Below are positions 1-5,029 of a DNA stretch of 5,029 bases, one piece after another (within the stretch, counting starts at the first letter, position 1; each line of letters starts with the position of its first letter). This DNA is from Thermodesulfobacteriota bacterium. GTDB lineage: Bacteria > Desulfobacterota > Desulfocorpusculales > Desulfocorpusculum. The notes beneath the pieces are model-generated. The model was not told the DNA's origin, made no database searches, and saw only the letters and a program-made list of their open reading frames with translations. The DNA lies in contig JAPWUY010000192.1 of NCBI GenBank assembly GCA_028275295.1, forward strand, positions 1 to 5,029, in the 5' to 3' direction. The position numbers and the translations under genes were made by a program.

Positions 1-190
1 CAATGTCTTCAACGGCTTCAGGGCCCTTTCTGCGAACATAGCTGTTGAGCTTCCCGAGGCCGTGAAGGGAGGAACCCTTTACAGAGTGCTTTTTCTCACG
101 GCCCTCGTGCTCTTTTCCATGACCTTCGTCATCAATACGGCAGCGGAGCTCGTCAGGCAGAAGTTCAGGAAACGCTCTGCCCAGCTTTGA
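1..190 (+). CDS. pstC: PstC, phosphate ABC transporter permease (C-terminal end only)
   Basis: PstC is one of the two inner-membrane permease subunits of the PstSCAB phosphate importer. Only the last 62 codons are present; the reading frame begins at base 2 and ends with TGA at 188-190. The fragment starts NVFNGFRALSANIAVELPEA, which resembles the conserved late periplasmic loop of PstC (asparagine-rich start, then A-x-E-x-x-E-A). A final hydrophobic helix follows (about fragment residues 27-48, around LFLTALVLFSMTFVI) and then a short basic cytoplasmic tail (RQKFRKRSAQL). Position directly upstream of pstA and pstB in the same direction fits the standard pst order. The fragment alone would be only suggestive; context makes the assignment firm. 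Full length cannot be judged, but a long PstA partner is often accompanied by a long PstC. Confidence 0.9.
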   Translation, partial: NVFNGFRALSANIAVELPEAVKGGTLYRVLFLTALVLFSMTFVINTAAELVRQKFRKRSAQL

Positions 191-207
191 GAGGTGATGC
201 TAGGAGG
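191..207 (+). promoter_or_regulatory. Ribosome-binding region for pstA
   Basis: Two anti-16S matches lie just after the pstC stop: GAGGTGAT at 191-198, an extended match to the 16S 3' end complement, and AGGAGG at 202-207. GAGGTGAT sits 9 bases before ATG 208, while AGGAGG sits 12 bases before ATG 220. The in-frame TTG at 187, which overlaps the pstC stop, has no good site in front of it. These sites favour initiation at 208 or 220 over 187. Confidence 0.5.
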
Positions 208-1896
208 ATGAGAACTCCCATGGGATCCGCAAGCCCTCCCAAGGGCCAAAGGCAGCCTTCCAAAGCTCGTCACACAGGGGAGCCGCAGCAATGGTGCCTT
301 GGAGGAGCCCTGCTACTCGGACTCGCAATGATAGCGGGGTTCATCTTGCTATTACTTTGGAATGGCTTGGGCGCTTTTTTCCCCAAGAGGGTGGAGGTCC
401 TGGAGCTTGCGGATGGAACGAGACTGGCTGGAGAGATATTTCGAAAAGAGAGGATCAAGGTCCAAGATTCGGGCCTCGAACAGGGGAAAGAGCCTTCAGG
501 GGTGAGACTCCTAGTCCGCACCGGGAACTTTGATCTTTACAACGAGGACTTCAAGTGGGTTCCCGAAGGCAAGATCGAGAAGAGAGGCCTTCCGCCAGAC
601 ATATGGTTCGTGGAGAGGCTTGAGTGGGGGCCCTTCGTAGGGTTTGTGGAGAAGCTCACTCTGAACGGGAGGGAGCTAAAGGGAGAGGAAGTGTCTCCAG
701 AGTTTCTCAGGAACGCGCAGGAGGAGGGAGCGAGAAGAAGGGAGAGGATGCGAGGGCTCGAGAGAAAAGGGCTTTCTCGGGTGAATCAGGAGATGGAAAA
801 GGAGAGGCTCCTCCTCAAGAGGGCAGCCAGGATCTATGGGGAAGGGACCCAGGAGTATGCCCGTCAGAAAAGGCGTTATGAGTGGCTCATGGAGACTCTC
901 TCCGCCAGATACAAGGAGCTCGAAGGTGAGCTCGAGAGACTGAGGGCGGAGGATTCGAGAACCACCATCTCCCTGATCACAGTGGACGGGAAGAGAAAGA
1001 CCCTGAGGCTTTCGGAAGTTGTGAGGATGTACAGGCCCAATGAGCTGGATCTCTTGGCAAGGCTGAAGGTATATGGATCCAGGTGGTGGGAGTTCCTCAC
1101 CCAGGAGCCGAGAGAGGCCAACACAGAGGGCGGCATAATGCCCGCCATTTTCGGCACCTTCGTCATGACGGTGATCATGTCACTACTGGTCGCTCCCTTT
1201 GGGGTCGTGGCAGCGCTTTTTCTCAGAGAGTATGCGAGACAGGGATTTCTGGTCTCGGCGATCAGGATAGCGGTGAACAACCTGGCGGGGGTCCCATCCA
1301 TAGTCTATGGGGTTTTTGGTCTGGGATTTTTCGCGTACACCATTGGAGGTAGGATAGACTCCCTCTTCTACAGCGAGAGGCTTCCCAATCCAACCTTCGG
1401 GACCGGGGGTCTGCTTTGGTCGTCTTTGACCTTGGCACTTCTCACAGTGCCTGTGGTCATTGTGGCCACTGAGGAGGCCCTGGCAGCTGTCCCGTCTTCC
1501 ATGAGGGAGGGATCCTTGGCCTGTGGAGCTTCCAAGTGGCAGACGGTTCGCTATATAGTGATTCCCAGGGCAATGCCTGGGATCTTGACGGGACTGATCC
1601 TCGCGATGGCAAGGGGAGCGGGGGAGGTGGCCCCTCTGATGCTCGTGGGAGTTGTGAAGATGGCCCCTGAGCTGCCAGTAGACGAAACGTTCCCTTACAT
1701 CCATCTGGAGAGGAGCTTCATGCACCTGGCTTTCCATATATTCGATCTCGGATTCCAATCCAGAAACTCCGAGGCTGCAAAACCAATGGTCTTCGCCTCG
1801 ACATTGGTGCTTGTGGGGCTGGTTGCTGTGATGAACATGGTCGCTGTGATCATAAGGAACAAGTTGAGGAAGAAATTTGCGGAGGGACATTTTTGA
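208..1896 (+). CDS. pstA: PstA, phosphate ABC transporter permease, long form with large periplasmic insertion
   Basis: PstA pairs with PstC to form the transmembrane phosphate channel driven by PstB. From ATG 208 the protein has 562 residues, against about 300 in E. coli. It has a polar N-tail, then a first helix at about 32-55. About 245 extra residues follow, predicted to lie in the periplasm. They include a small beta-like part ([14 protein letters not shown]) and a charged, probably coiled-coil stretch at about 166-248. The family core then begins: PREANTEGG at 301-309, helices near 310-338, 353-377, 400-421, 454-480 and 527-549, and the EAA-type loop that contacts PstB at about 422-459 ([20 protein letters not shown]...). 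The motifs PREANTEGG and [17 protein letters not shown] match long PstA proteins of Pseudomonas and Vibrio as I remember them. An in-frame TTG at 187 overlaps the pstC stop and would add 7 residues; ATG 220 is also possible. The stop overlaps pstB by 4 bases. Confidence 0.95.
   Translation: MRTPMGSASPPKGQRQPSKARHTGEPQQWCLGGALLLGLAMIAGFILLLLWNGLGAFFPKRVEVLELADGTRLAGEIFRKERIKVQDSGLEQGKEPSGVRLLVRTGNFDLYNEDFKWVPEGKIEKRGLPPDIWFVERLEWGPFVGFVEKLTLNGRELKGEEVSPEFLRNAQEEGARRRERMRGLERKGLSRVNQEMEKERLLLKRAARIYGEGTQEYARQKRRYEWLMETLSARYKELEGELERLRAEDSRTTISLITVDGKRKTLRLSEVVRMYRPNELDLLARLKVYGSRWWEFLTQEPREANTEGGIMPAIFGTFVMTVIMSLLVAPFGVVAALFLREYARQGFLVSAIRIAVNNLAGVPSIVYGVFGLGFFAYTIGGRIDSLFYSERLPNPTFGTGGLLWSSLTLALLTVPVVIVATEEALAAVPSSMREGSLACGASKWQTVRYIVIPRAMPGILTGLILAMARGAGEVAPLMLVGVVKMAPELPVDETFPYIHLERSFMHLAFHIFDLGFQSRNSEAAKPMVFASTLVLVGLVAVMNMVAVIIRNKLRKKFAEGHF
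1881..1886 (+). promoter_or_regulatory. Ribosome-binding site for pstB (decides TTG start)
   Basis: GGAGGG lies within the last codons of pstA, 6 bases before TTG 1893, a near-ideal spacing. It supports the TTG start, whose last two bases are the first two bases of the pstA TGA stop, and so suggests translational coupling. The competing ATG at 1956 is preceded by GGTGGAG at 1947-1953, only 2 bases away, which is tight. Confidence 0.55.
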
Positions 1897-2765
1897 GGGG
1901 ACAAGCCCAACAAGTGGAAGGGAAAGGTGCTCTTGGCAGAGATACTGGTGGAGCGATGGGGGAGAAGGTGGAGGAGTTCCATACCGTATATCACCCAAAG
2001 CCTGGTCCCGGAGGGGCGATAATAAAGATCGAGAGCTTCTCCCTATGGTACGGTGCGACCCAGGCCCTCTTCGATGTGAACATGGAGGTGGAAAGGGGTC
2101 TTGTGACTGCCCTTATCGGCCCGTCTGGGTGTGGAAAATCGACGCTTCTCAGGTCTCTCAATAGGATGAACGACCTCATAGAGGAGGTGAGGATCTCGGG
2201 TCAAATCTACCTCGATGGCGAGGCCATCTATGGATCCAAGGTGGATGTGATAGGGTTGAGAAAGCGCATGGGGATGGTCTTTCAGAAGCCCAATCCATTT
2301 CCCATGTCCATTGCAGATAACGTCCTTTATCCATTGAAGGTGGACGGGGTTCGCGACAGAGCAGTATTGGAGGAGACCCTCGAGAGGGCTTTGAGGGCAG
2401 CGGCCTTGTGGGAAGAGGTGAAGGACCGCTTGAAGGAGAACGCCCTGAAACTTTCTGGGGGCCAGCAGCAGAGACTCTGTATAGCAAGGGCCATAGCAGG
2501 GGATCCGGACGTTCTCCTCATGGACGAGCCGTGCTCGGCCCTGGACCCATTGGCCACGGGGAAGATAGAGGAGCTGATATACGAGCTCAAAGGGAGGTAT
2601 ACCATAATAATCGTCACCCACAACATGCAACAGGCTGCCCGTGTCTCGGACAATACCGCCTTCATGTACCTTGGCCGACTTGTGGAGTACGGGGAGACGG
2701 CTCGAATATTCACAAACCCCATTGTGCCTTGGACCATGGATTATGTGACGGGCCGCTTCGGGTAA
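1893..2765 (+). CDS. pstB: PstB, phosphate import ATP-binding protein
   Basis: PstB is the cytoplasmic ATPase that powers phosphate import through PstC-PstA. With the TTG start it has 290 residues. All ABC motifs are intact: Walker [10 protein letters not shown] at 76-84, Q-loop Gln131 ([12 protein letters not shown], a PstB-typical stretch), signature LSGGQ at 187-191, Walker B VLLMDEP at 207-213, D-loop SALD at 215-218 and switch His243 ([13 protein letters not shown]). The ending [16 protein letters not shown]...YVTGRFG is also characteristic of PstB and separates it from other ABC ATPases. The conserved fold begins near residue 43 ([13 protein letters not shown]), so the first 40 residues are unconserved. 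Starting at ATG 1956 would give 269 residues, nearer the usual 250-270. I keep TTG 1893 because of the GGAGGG site before it. phoU follows after 15 bases. Confidence 0.96.
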   Translation: MRGQAQQVEGKGALGRDTGGAMGEKVEEFHTVYHPKPGPGGAIIKIESFSLWYGATQALFDVNMEVERGLVTALIGPSGCGKSTLLRSLNRMNDLIEEVRISGQIYLDGEAIYGSKVDVIGLRKRMGMVFQKPNPFPMSIADNVLYPLKVDGVRDRAVLEETLERALRAAALWEEVKDRLKENALKLSGGQQQRLCIARAIAGDPDVLLMDEPCSALDPLATGKIEELIYELKGRYTIIIVTHNMQQAARVSDNTAFMYLGRLVEYGETARIFTNPIVPWTMDYVTGRFG

Positions 2766-2769
2766 AGGA

Positions 2770-2775
2770 AGGAGG
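2770..2775 (+). promoter_or_regulatory. Ribosome-binding site for phoU
   Basis: AGGAGG lies in the 15-base gap between the pstB stop and phoU, with 5 bases before ATG 2781. It is a strong site and leaves no room for a separate promoter in the gap, so phoU is very probably expressed with pstB. Confidence 0.7.
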
Positions 2776-2780
2776 AGAAA

Positions 2781-3461
2781 ATGGGCTATGCTCCTTTGCA
2801 CAGGCAGTTGGAGAAGGTGAAGGAGGACCTTCTCAAGATGGCGGCTATGGTGGAGCAAGCAATAGAGGATGCCACGCGCGCCCTCATCAACAGGGATGTG
2901 GAGCTGGCAAGGGCTGTAATCCAGGCGGACAAGAGAATAAACGCCTTGGAGAACGAGATAGAGTCGGACTGCATAAGGCTTCTCGCCACTCAGCAGCCAG
3001 TTGCCGTGGATTTGAGATTCATAACCTCGGCCATGAAGATAAACACCTTTCTGGAGAGAATGGGGGATCAGGCGGTCAATGTGGCTGAGAGGGCCCAAGA
3101 ACTGATGGAGATGGAGCCATTCGATGTACCTCCAACCCTTTACCGGATGGCCCTGGTAGCGAAGGAGATGACAAGACAATGTCTCGATGCCTTCGTGAAA
3201 AGGGACGTGGCCTTGGCTTATCAGGTCTGCGCGAGGGATGACGAGCTCGATGCTCTCAATAGACATCTCCTCGAGGAGATGATCCACTGGATGATGAGGG
3301 AGAACAGGGTGGTCCTGAGAGGCGTGGAGCTGATAATAGCTGGCCGGCACCTAGAAAGGATAGGAGACGAGGCCACAAATATATCCGAAGAGGTGGTCTT
3401 CTTGGTAGAGGGCTTGGTGATCCGTCACAAAGGGGTTGGGAAGGAAAAACCCGCAGAGTGA
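2781..3461 (+). CDS. phoU: PhoU, phosphate uptake and signalling regulator
   Basis: PhoU is a cytoplasmic, peripheral membrane protein that connects the Pst transporter with the PhoR sensor kinase, keeping the Pho regulon off when phosphate is ample and limiting uptake. The product has 226 residues, a normal length (E. coli about 241). It is all helical with the family's two tandem three-helix repeats. Each repeat carries the expected metal-cluster motif: ERMGDQAVNVAE starting at residue 92 and ERIGDEATNISE starting at residue 192. Further hallmarks are the near-identical INRDVELA (36-43) and VKRDVALA (139-146), and ATQQPVAVDLRFITSAMKIN at about 69-88. The start ATG has a strong ribosome-binding site and the gene follows pstB by 15 bases, the usual last place in a pst operon. 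phoB and phoR do not follow it here. Confidence 0.96.
   Translation: MGYAPLHRQLEKVKEDLLKMAAMVEQAIEDATRALINRDVELARAVIQADKRINALENEIESDCIRLLATQQPVAVDLRFITSAMKINTFLERMGDQAVNVAERAQELMEMEPFDVPPTLYRMALVAKEMTRQCLDAFVKRDVALAYQVCARDDELDALNRHLLEEMIHWMMRENRVVLRGVELIIAGRHLERIGDEATNISEEVVFLVEGLVIRHKGVGKEKPAE
3264..3281 (+). repeat. 18-bp perfect palindrome inside phoU
   Basis: CATCTCCTCGAGGAGATG equals its own reverse complement across all 18 bases; the flanking bases (A and A) do not pair. It encodes His-Leu-Leu-Glu-Glu-Met in the second PhoU repeat. The core CTCCTCGAGGAG arises naturally from Leu-Leu-Glu-Glu with the CTC and GAG codons favoured here, so coding bias explains most of it. A protein-binding role is possible but unsupported. 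Confidence 0.4.
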
Positions 3462-3521
3462 ACCTAGCAAGGAGGGTCGGATGGGTTGAGACAAAAATGT
3501 AGCACTCGGAGCCACGTTCCT

Positions 3522-3537
3522 ACAAATTTGTCACAAA
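3522..3537. repeat. Interrupted palindrome ACAAATTTGTCACAAA (possible operator)
   Basis: ACAAATTTGT at 3522-3531 is a perfect 10-base palindrome. Its right arm TTTGT also pairs with ACAAA at 3533-3537 across one base, giving a nested ACAAA-TTTGT-C-ACAAA arrangement. Position in the A/T-rich part of the phoU-glnD gap is suitable for a regulator site. TTGTCAC at 3528-3534 faintly resembles one half of a PhoB box, but the repeat 11 bases on (TGGTCCC) matches poorly. No regulator can be named. Confidence 0.3.
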
Positions 3538-3631
3538 ATGGTCCCAACTTTCAACTGAGCCCTCGCACTCCTCAGCTCCCCAACCATTGAGGACACTTGT
3601 GCGCCCAAGAGGCGCTATGGAAATCCCCCTC

Positions 3632-3647
3632 TGGCATCCCTTTTTCA
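3632..3647 (+). promoter_or_regulatory. Possible sigma-54 (-24/-12) promoter of glnD
   Basis: TGGCATCCCTTTTTCA resembles the sigma-54 consensus TGGCAC-N5-TTGCA, with TGGCA intact at -24 and TT-CA at -12. The important G of the -12 GC is T here. Predicted transcription would begin near 3658, just before the glnD ribosome-binding site. Placement before a nitrogen-control gene is suggestive, but the -12 mismatch keeps confidence low. Confidence 0.2.
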
Positions 3648-3661
3648 TGTCGTCCTGAAAT

Positions 3662-3667
3662 GGGAGG
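3662..3667 (+). promoter_or_regulatory. Ribosome-binding site for glnD
   Basis: GGGAGG lies 5 bases before ATG 3673. It fixes the glnD start, because there is no other in-frame ATG between the upstream in-frame stop (TGA at 3556-3558) and this ATG. Confidence 0.65.
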
Positions 3668-3672
3668 TTGGG

Positions 3673-5029
3673 ATGGTCTCGACATCGTCCGGAATCGAGG
3701 AAAGGCTTGCCAAGTTCAGAGCTACCTTTGTCCCTTGGCAAGACCCGTACCCTGTTCTCAGGGCCCATTCGAGGCAGGTGGACAATTTGCTATGGGACCT
3801 ATTCGAGGATCTGGCCTCTAGCTCCCTTCGGGAAGGGATGACCCTTGTGGCTGTAGGTGGCTATGGAAGGGAAGAGTTGACCCCTTGGAGCGACGTGGAT
3901 CTCATGTTCCTCTGCGAGGAGACCTCTTCCCAGGAGGTTCTCGAGGTCATCTACAGGATCCTCCACTCCCTGTGGGATCTGCACCTGGAGGTGGGCCACA
4001 GTGTCAGAACAGTAAAGGACTGCATAGATGTAGCTCTCAGGGACATTCCCACGTGGACTGCGCTTCTCGATGCCCGATACATCGTGGGCGATCTGGACCT
4101 TTTTCGGACCTTCGAGTTCCAGGTGAAACAGGAGCTCCTCTCGGGCAGGAAGGAGAGATTCTTGAAGACCCTTGTGGGGTCAGTTAGGGAGAGGCACAGG
4201 AGCCACTCGAGATCTCCTTTTCTCACGGAGCCCCACGTTAAAAATGGGCCAGGTGGGCTGAGGGATTATCAGTCAGCCCTCTGGTTGGCCAGGGCTGTAT
4301 TTCCCGTCAAGAGCCTGGAGAGCATGGTGGTGCATTCCCTGGTAAGCCAGAAGGATGCTCAGGAAATAGAGGAGGCCGTGAGGTTCCTCTGGCAAGTGCG
4401 CCTGGAGATGCACAGGGCAGCGGGGAGAAAGGAGGACCATCTCACCTTCGACCTTCAGGAACGCATTGCCGAGACCTTTCCTCGGCCAAGGCCTGGCAAG
4501 GGGTTGGTGGAAGAGTTCATGAGGGAGTACTACCGCCACGCTACCACAATACGTTACTTGGTGGAGGACTGCATCCAGAAGGTTACAGATCCGTCTTTGG
4601 GAGCGGGCCCCAAGGGACCTAGCTACGTACCCCAAGAGCTGGGCCCTGGGTTTCAGGTCATGAGGGGAAGGCTCACGGTTGTGGATGAGAAGGTGTTCGA
4701 GAACGATCCCCCTCGGCTAATGGAGGCCCTCTCCTATTCCCACAGGAAGGGAATCCCCCTGGATCTCTTCACCAGGGACGAGATCAAGTCCTCAGTCCAC
4801 CTCGTGGATGCGAATTTCAGGCGATCGAGGAGGGTGAGGGATGCCTTCCTCTCCATTCTGGAAACGGGTGATTGTGGATACGGAGCGCTGGAGCTAATGC
4901 ACAGACTGGGTCTCCTCCAGGCCTACATTCCGGAATTTCAGCGCATTTGCTTCGAGGTCCAGTACGATGCGTACCACGCTTACACCGTGGATGTCCACTC
5001 TCTGGAGACTGTCCGGGAGCTCGGGGCAA
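3673..5029 (+). CDS. glnD: GlnD, PII uridylyltransferase/uridylyl-removing enzyme (C-terminal half beyond window)
   Basis: GlnD is a cytoplasmic bifunctional enzyme. It adds UMP to PII proteins (GlnB/GlnK) when glutamine is low and removes it when glutamine is high, setting glutamine synthetase activity and nitrogen-gene expression. The window holds 452 codons of an open frame; GlnD proteins usually have about 850-950 residues. The nucleotidyltransferase motif GGYGREELTPWSDVD is at 62-76, with Asp74 and Asp76 as the expected metal-binding aspartates. EPHVKNGPGGLRD at 186-198 matches the conserved GlnD helical-region motif. The part from about 330 (GFQVMRGRLTVVDEKVFENDP) leads into the HD domain responsible for UMP removal; QYDAYHAYTVDVH ends at His442, probably its first metal ligand. 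The HD pair and the two C-terminal ACT domains that would sense glutamine lie outside the window. No frameshift is seen. The related GlnE is excluded by the GlnD-specific motifs. Confidence 0.95.
   Translation, partial: MVSTSSGIEERLAKFRATFVPWQDPYPVLRAHSRQVDNLLWDLFEDLASSSLREGMTLVAVGGYGREELTPWSDVDLMFLCEETSSQEVLEVIYRILHSLWDLHLEVGHSVRTVKDCIDVALRDIPTWTALLDARYIVGDLDLFRTFEFQVKQELLSGRKERFLKTLVGSVRERHRSHSRSPFLTEPHVKNGPGGLRDYQSALWLARAVFPVKSLESMVVHSLVSQKDAQEIEEAVRFLWQVRLEMHRAAGRKEDHLTFDLQERIAETFPRPRPGKGLVEEFMREYYRHATTIRYLVEDCIQKVTDPSLGAGPKGPSYVPQELGPGFQVMRGRLTVVDEKVFENDPPRLMEALSYSHRKGIPLDLFTRDEIKSSVHLVDANFRRSRRVRDAFLSILETGDCGYGALELMHRLGLLQAYIPEFQRICFEVQYDAYHAYTVDVHSLETVRELGA

Larger units (their letters stand above)
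3462..3672. other. phoU-glnD intergenic region
   Basis: This 211-base gap is the only sizeable non-coding stretch in the window. It is visibly more A/T-rich around 3486-3556 than the genes. It holds an interrupted palindrome at 3522-3537, a small perfect hairpin at 3601-3615 (GCGCC, 5-base loop, GGCGC) and a near-match to a sigma-54 promoter at 3632-3647. The hairpin is not followed directly by a T-run (the nearest, TTTTT, is at 3641-3645), so I do not call a terminator. I found no clear sigma-70 promoter; the best -35-like element, TTGTCA at 3528, lacks a good -10. Open frames crossing the gap have no recognisable protein content. Confidence 0.6.

Noticed and set aside
1563..1582. Hairpin TCCCAGG / CCTGGGA with a 6-base loop inside pstA
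   Set aside because: It lies in the coding sequence of the conserved EAA loop (IPRAMPGI), has no T-run after it and is well explained by the codons; not a terminator.
1183..1998. 271-codon minus-strand open frame opposite pstA
   Set aside because: It lies opposite the conserved PstA core and has low-complexity composition without membrane segments or motifs; a product of few stops in the antisense frame.
2043..3350. 435-codon open frame on the minus strand opposite pstB and phoU
   Set aside because: It crosses two firmly identified genes and their boundary, its translation resembles no family I know, and it is rich in His and Leu as expected from reading biased codons backwards.
3555..3575. 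CTGAG / CTCAG inverted repeat in the gap
   Set aside because: Five-base arms with an 11-base loop and no T-run; easily expected by chance.
3601..3615. GCGCC-CAAGA-GGCGC hairpin as a terminator for phoU
   Set aside because: The stem is only 5 pairs and the next T-run is 25 bases away, so it lacks the form of an intrinsic terminator.
3597..3821. 74-codon plus-strand frame spanning the gap and the glnD start
   Set aside because: It overlaps the beginning of glnD in another frame, has no ribosome-binding site of note and no recognisable content.

Overview
This window carries the tail of a phosphate-uptake (pst) operon followed by the first half of a nitrogen-regulation gene, all on the + strand. 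The order is pstC (3' end only), pstA, pstB, phoU, a 211-bp gap, then glnD, which runs off the right edge. I see no RNA genes, mobile elements, CRISPR arrays or minus-strand genes. The proteins look proteobacterial. PstA is the long form with a large insertion in its first periplasmic loop, known from Pseudomonas- and Vibrio-type systems, and GlnD is the bifunctional PII-modifying enzyme. Arginine is mostly encoded by AGG/AGA, and isoleucine ATA and alternative TTG starts are used. I read this as a moderately GC-rich, possibly thermophilic member of the deltaproteobacterial (Desulfobacterota) side of the tree, but this placement is inference only.

Layout: bases 1-190 encode the last transmembrane helix of PstC. 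The next start region overlaps or closely follows the pstC stop and opens pstA (to 1896), whose product is about twice the length of E. coli PstA. pstA ends in a TTGA overlap with pstB (1893-2765), whose TTG start has a good ribosome-binding site. phoU follows after 15 bp (2781-3461). Bases 3462-3672 are non-coding, with an A/T-rich interrupted palindrome and a near-match to a sigma-54 promoter, but no convincing terminator. glnD starts at 3673 and is cut at about half its usual length, at the beginning of its HD domain.

How the genes work together: PstC and PstA form the membrane channel and PstB is the ATPase that drives high-affinity phosphate import from PstS, which is not in the window. 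PhoU links transporter state to the PhoR/PhoB two-component system (not in the window) and restrains phosphate uptake. GlnD uridylylates and deuridylylates PII proteins in response to glutamine. It may have its own promoter or be read through from the pst genes, which would place phosphate and nitrogen sensing side by side. I found no sign of an undescribed system. The points most worth a second look are the long PstA insertion, the phoU-glnD junction with its possible regulatory sites, and an 18-bp perfect palindrome inside phoU.
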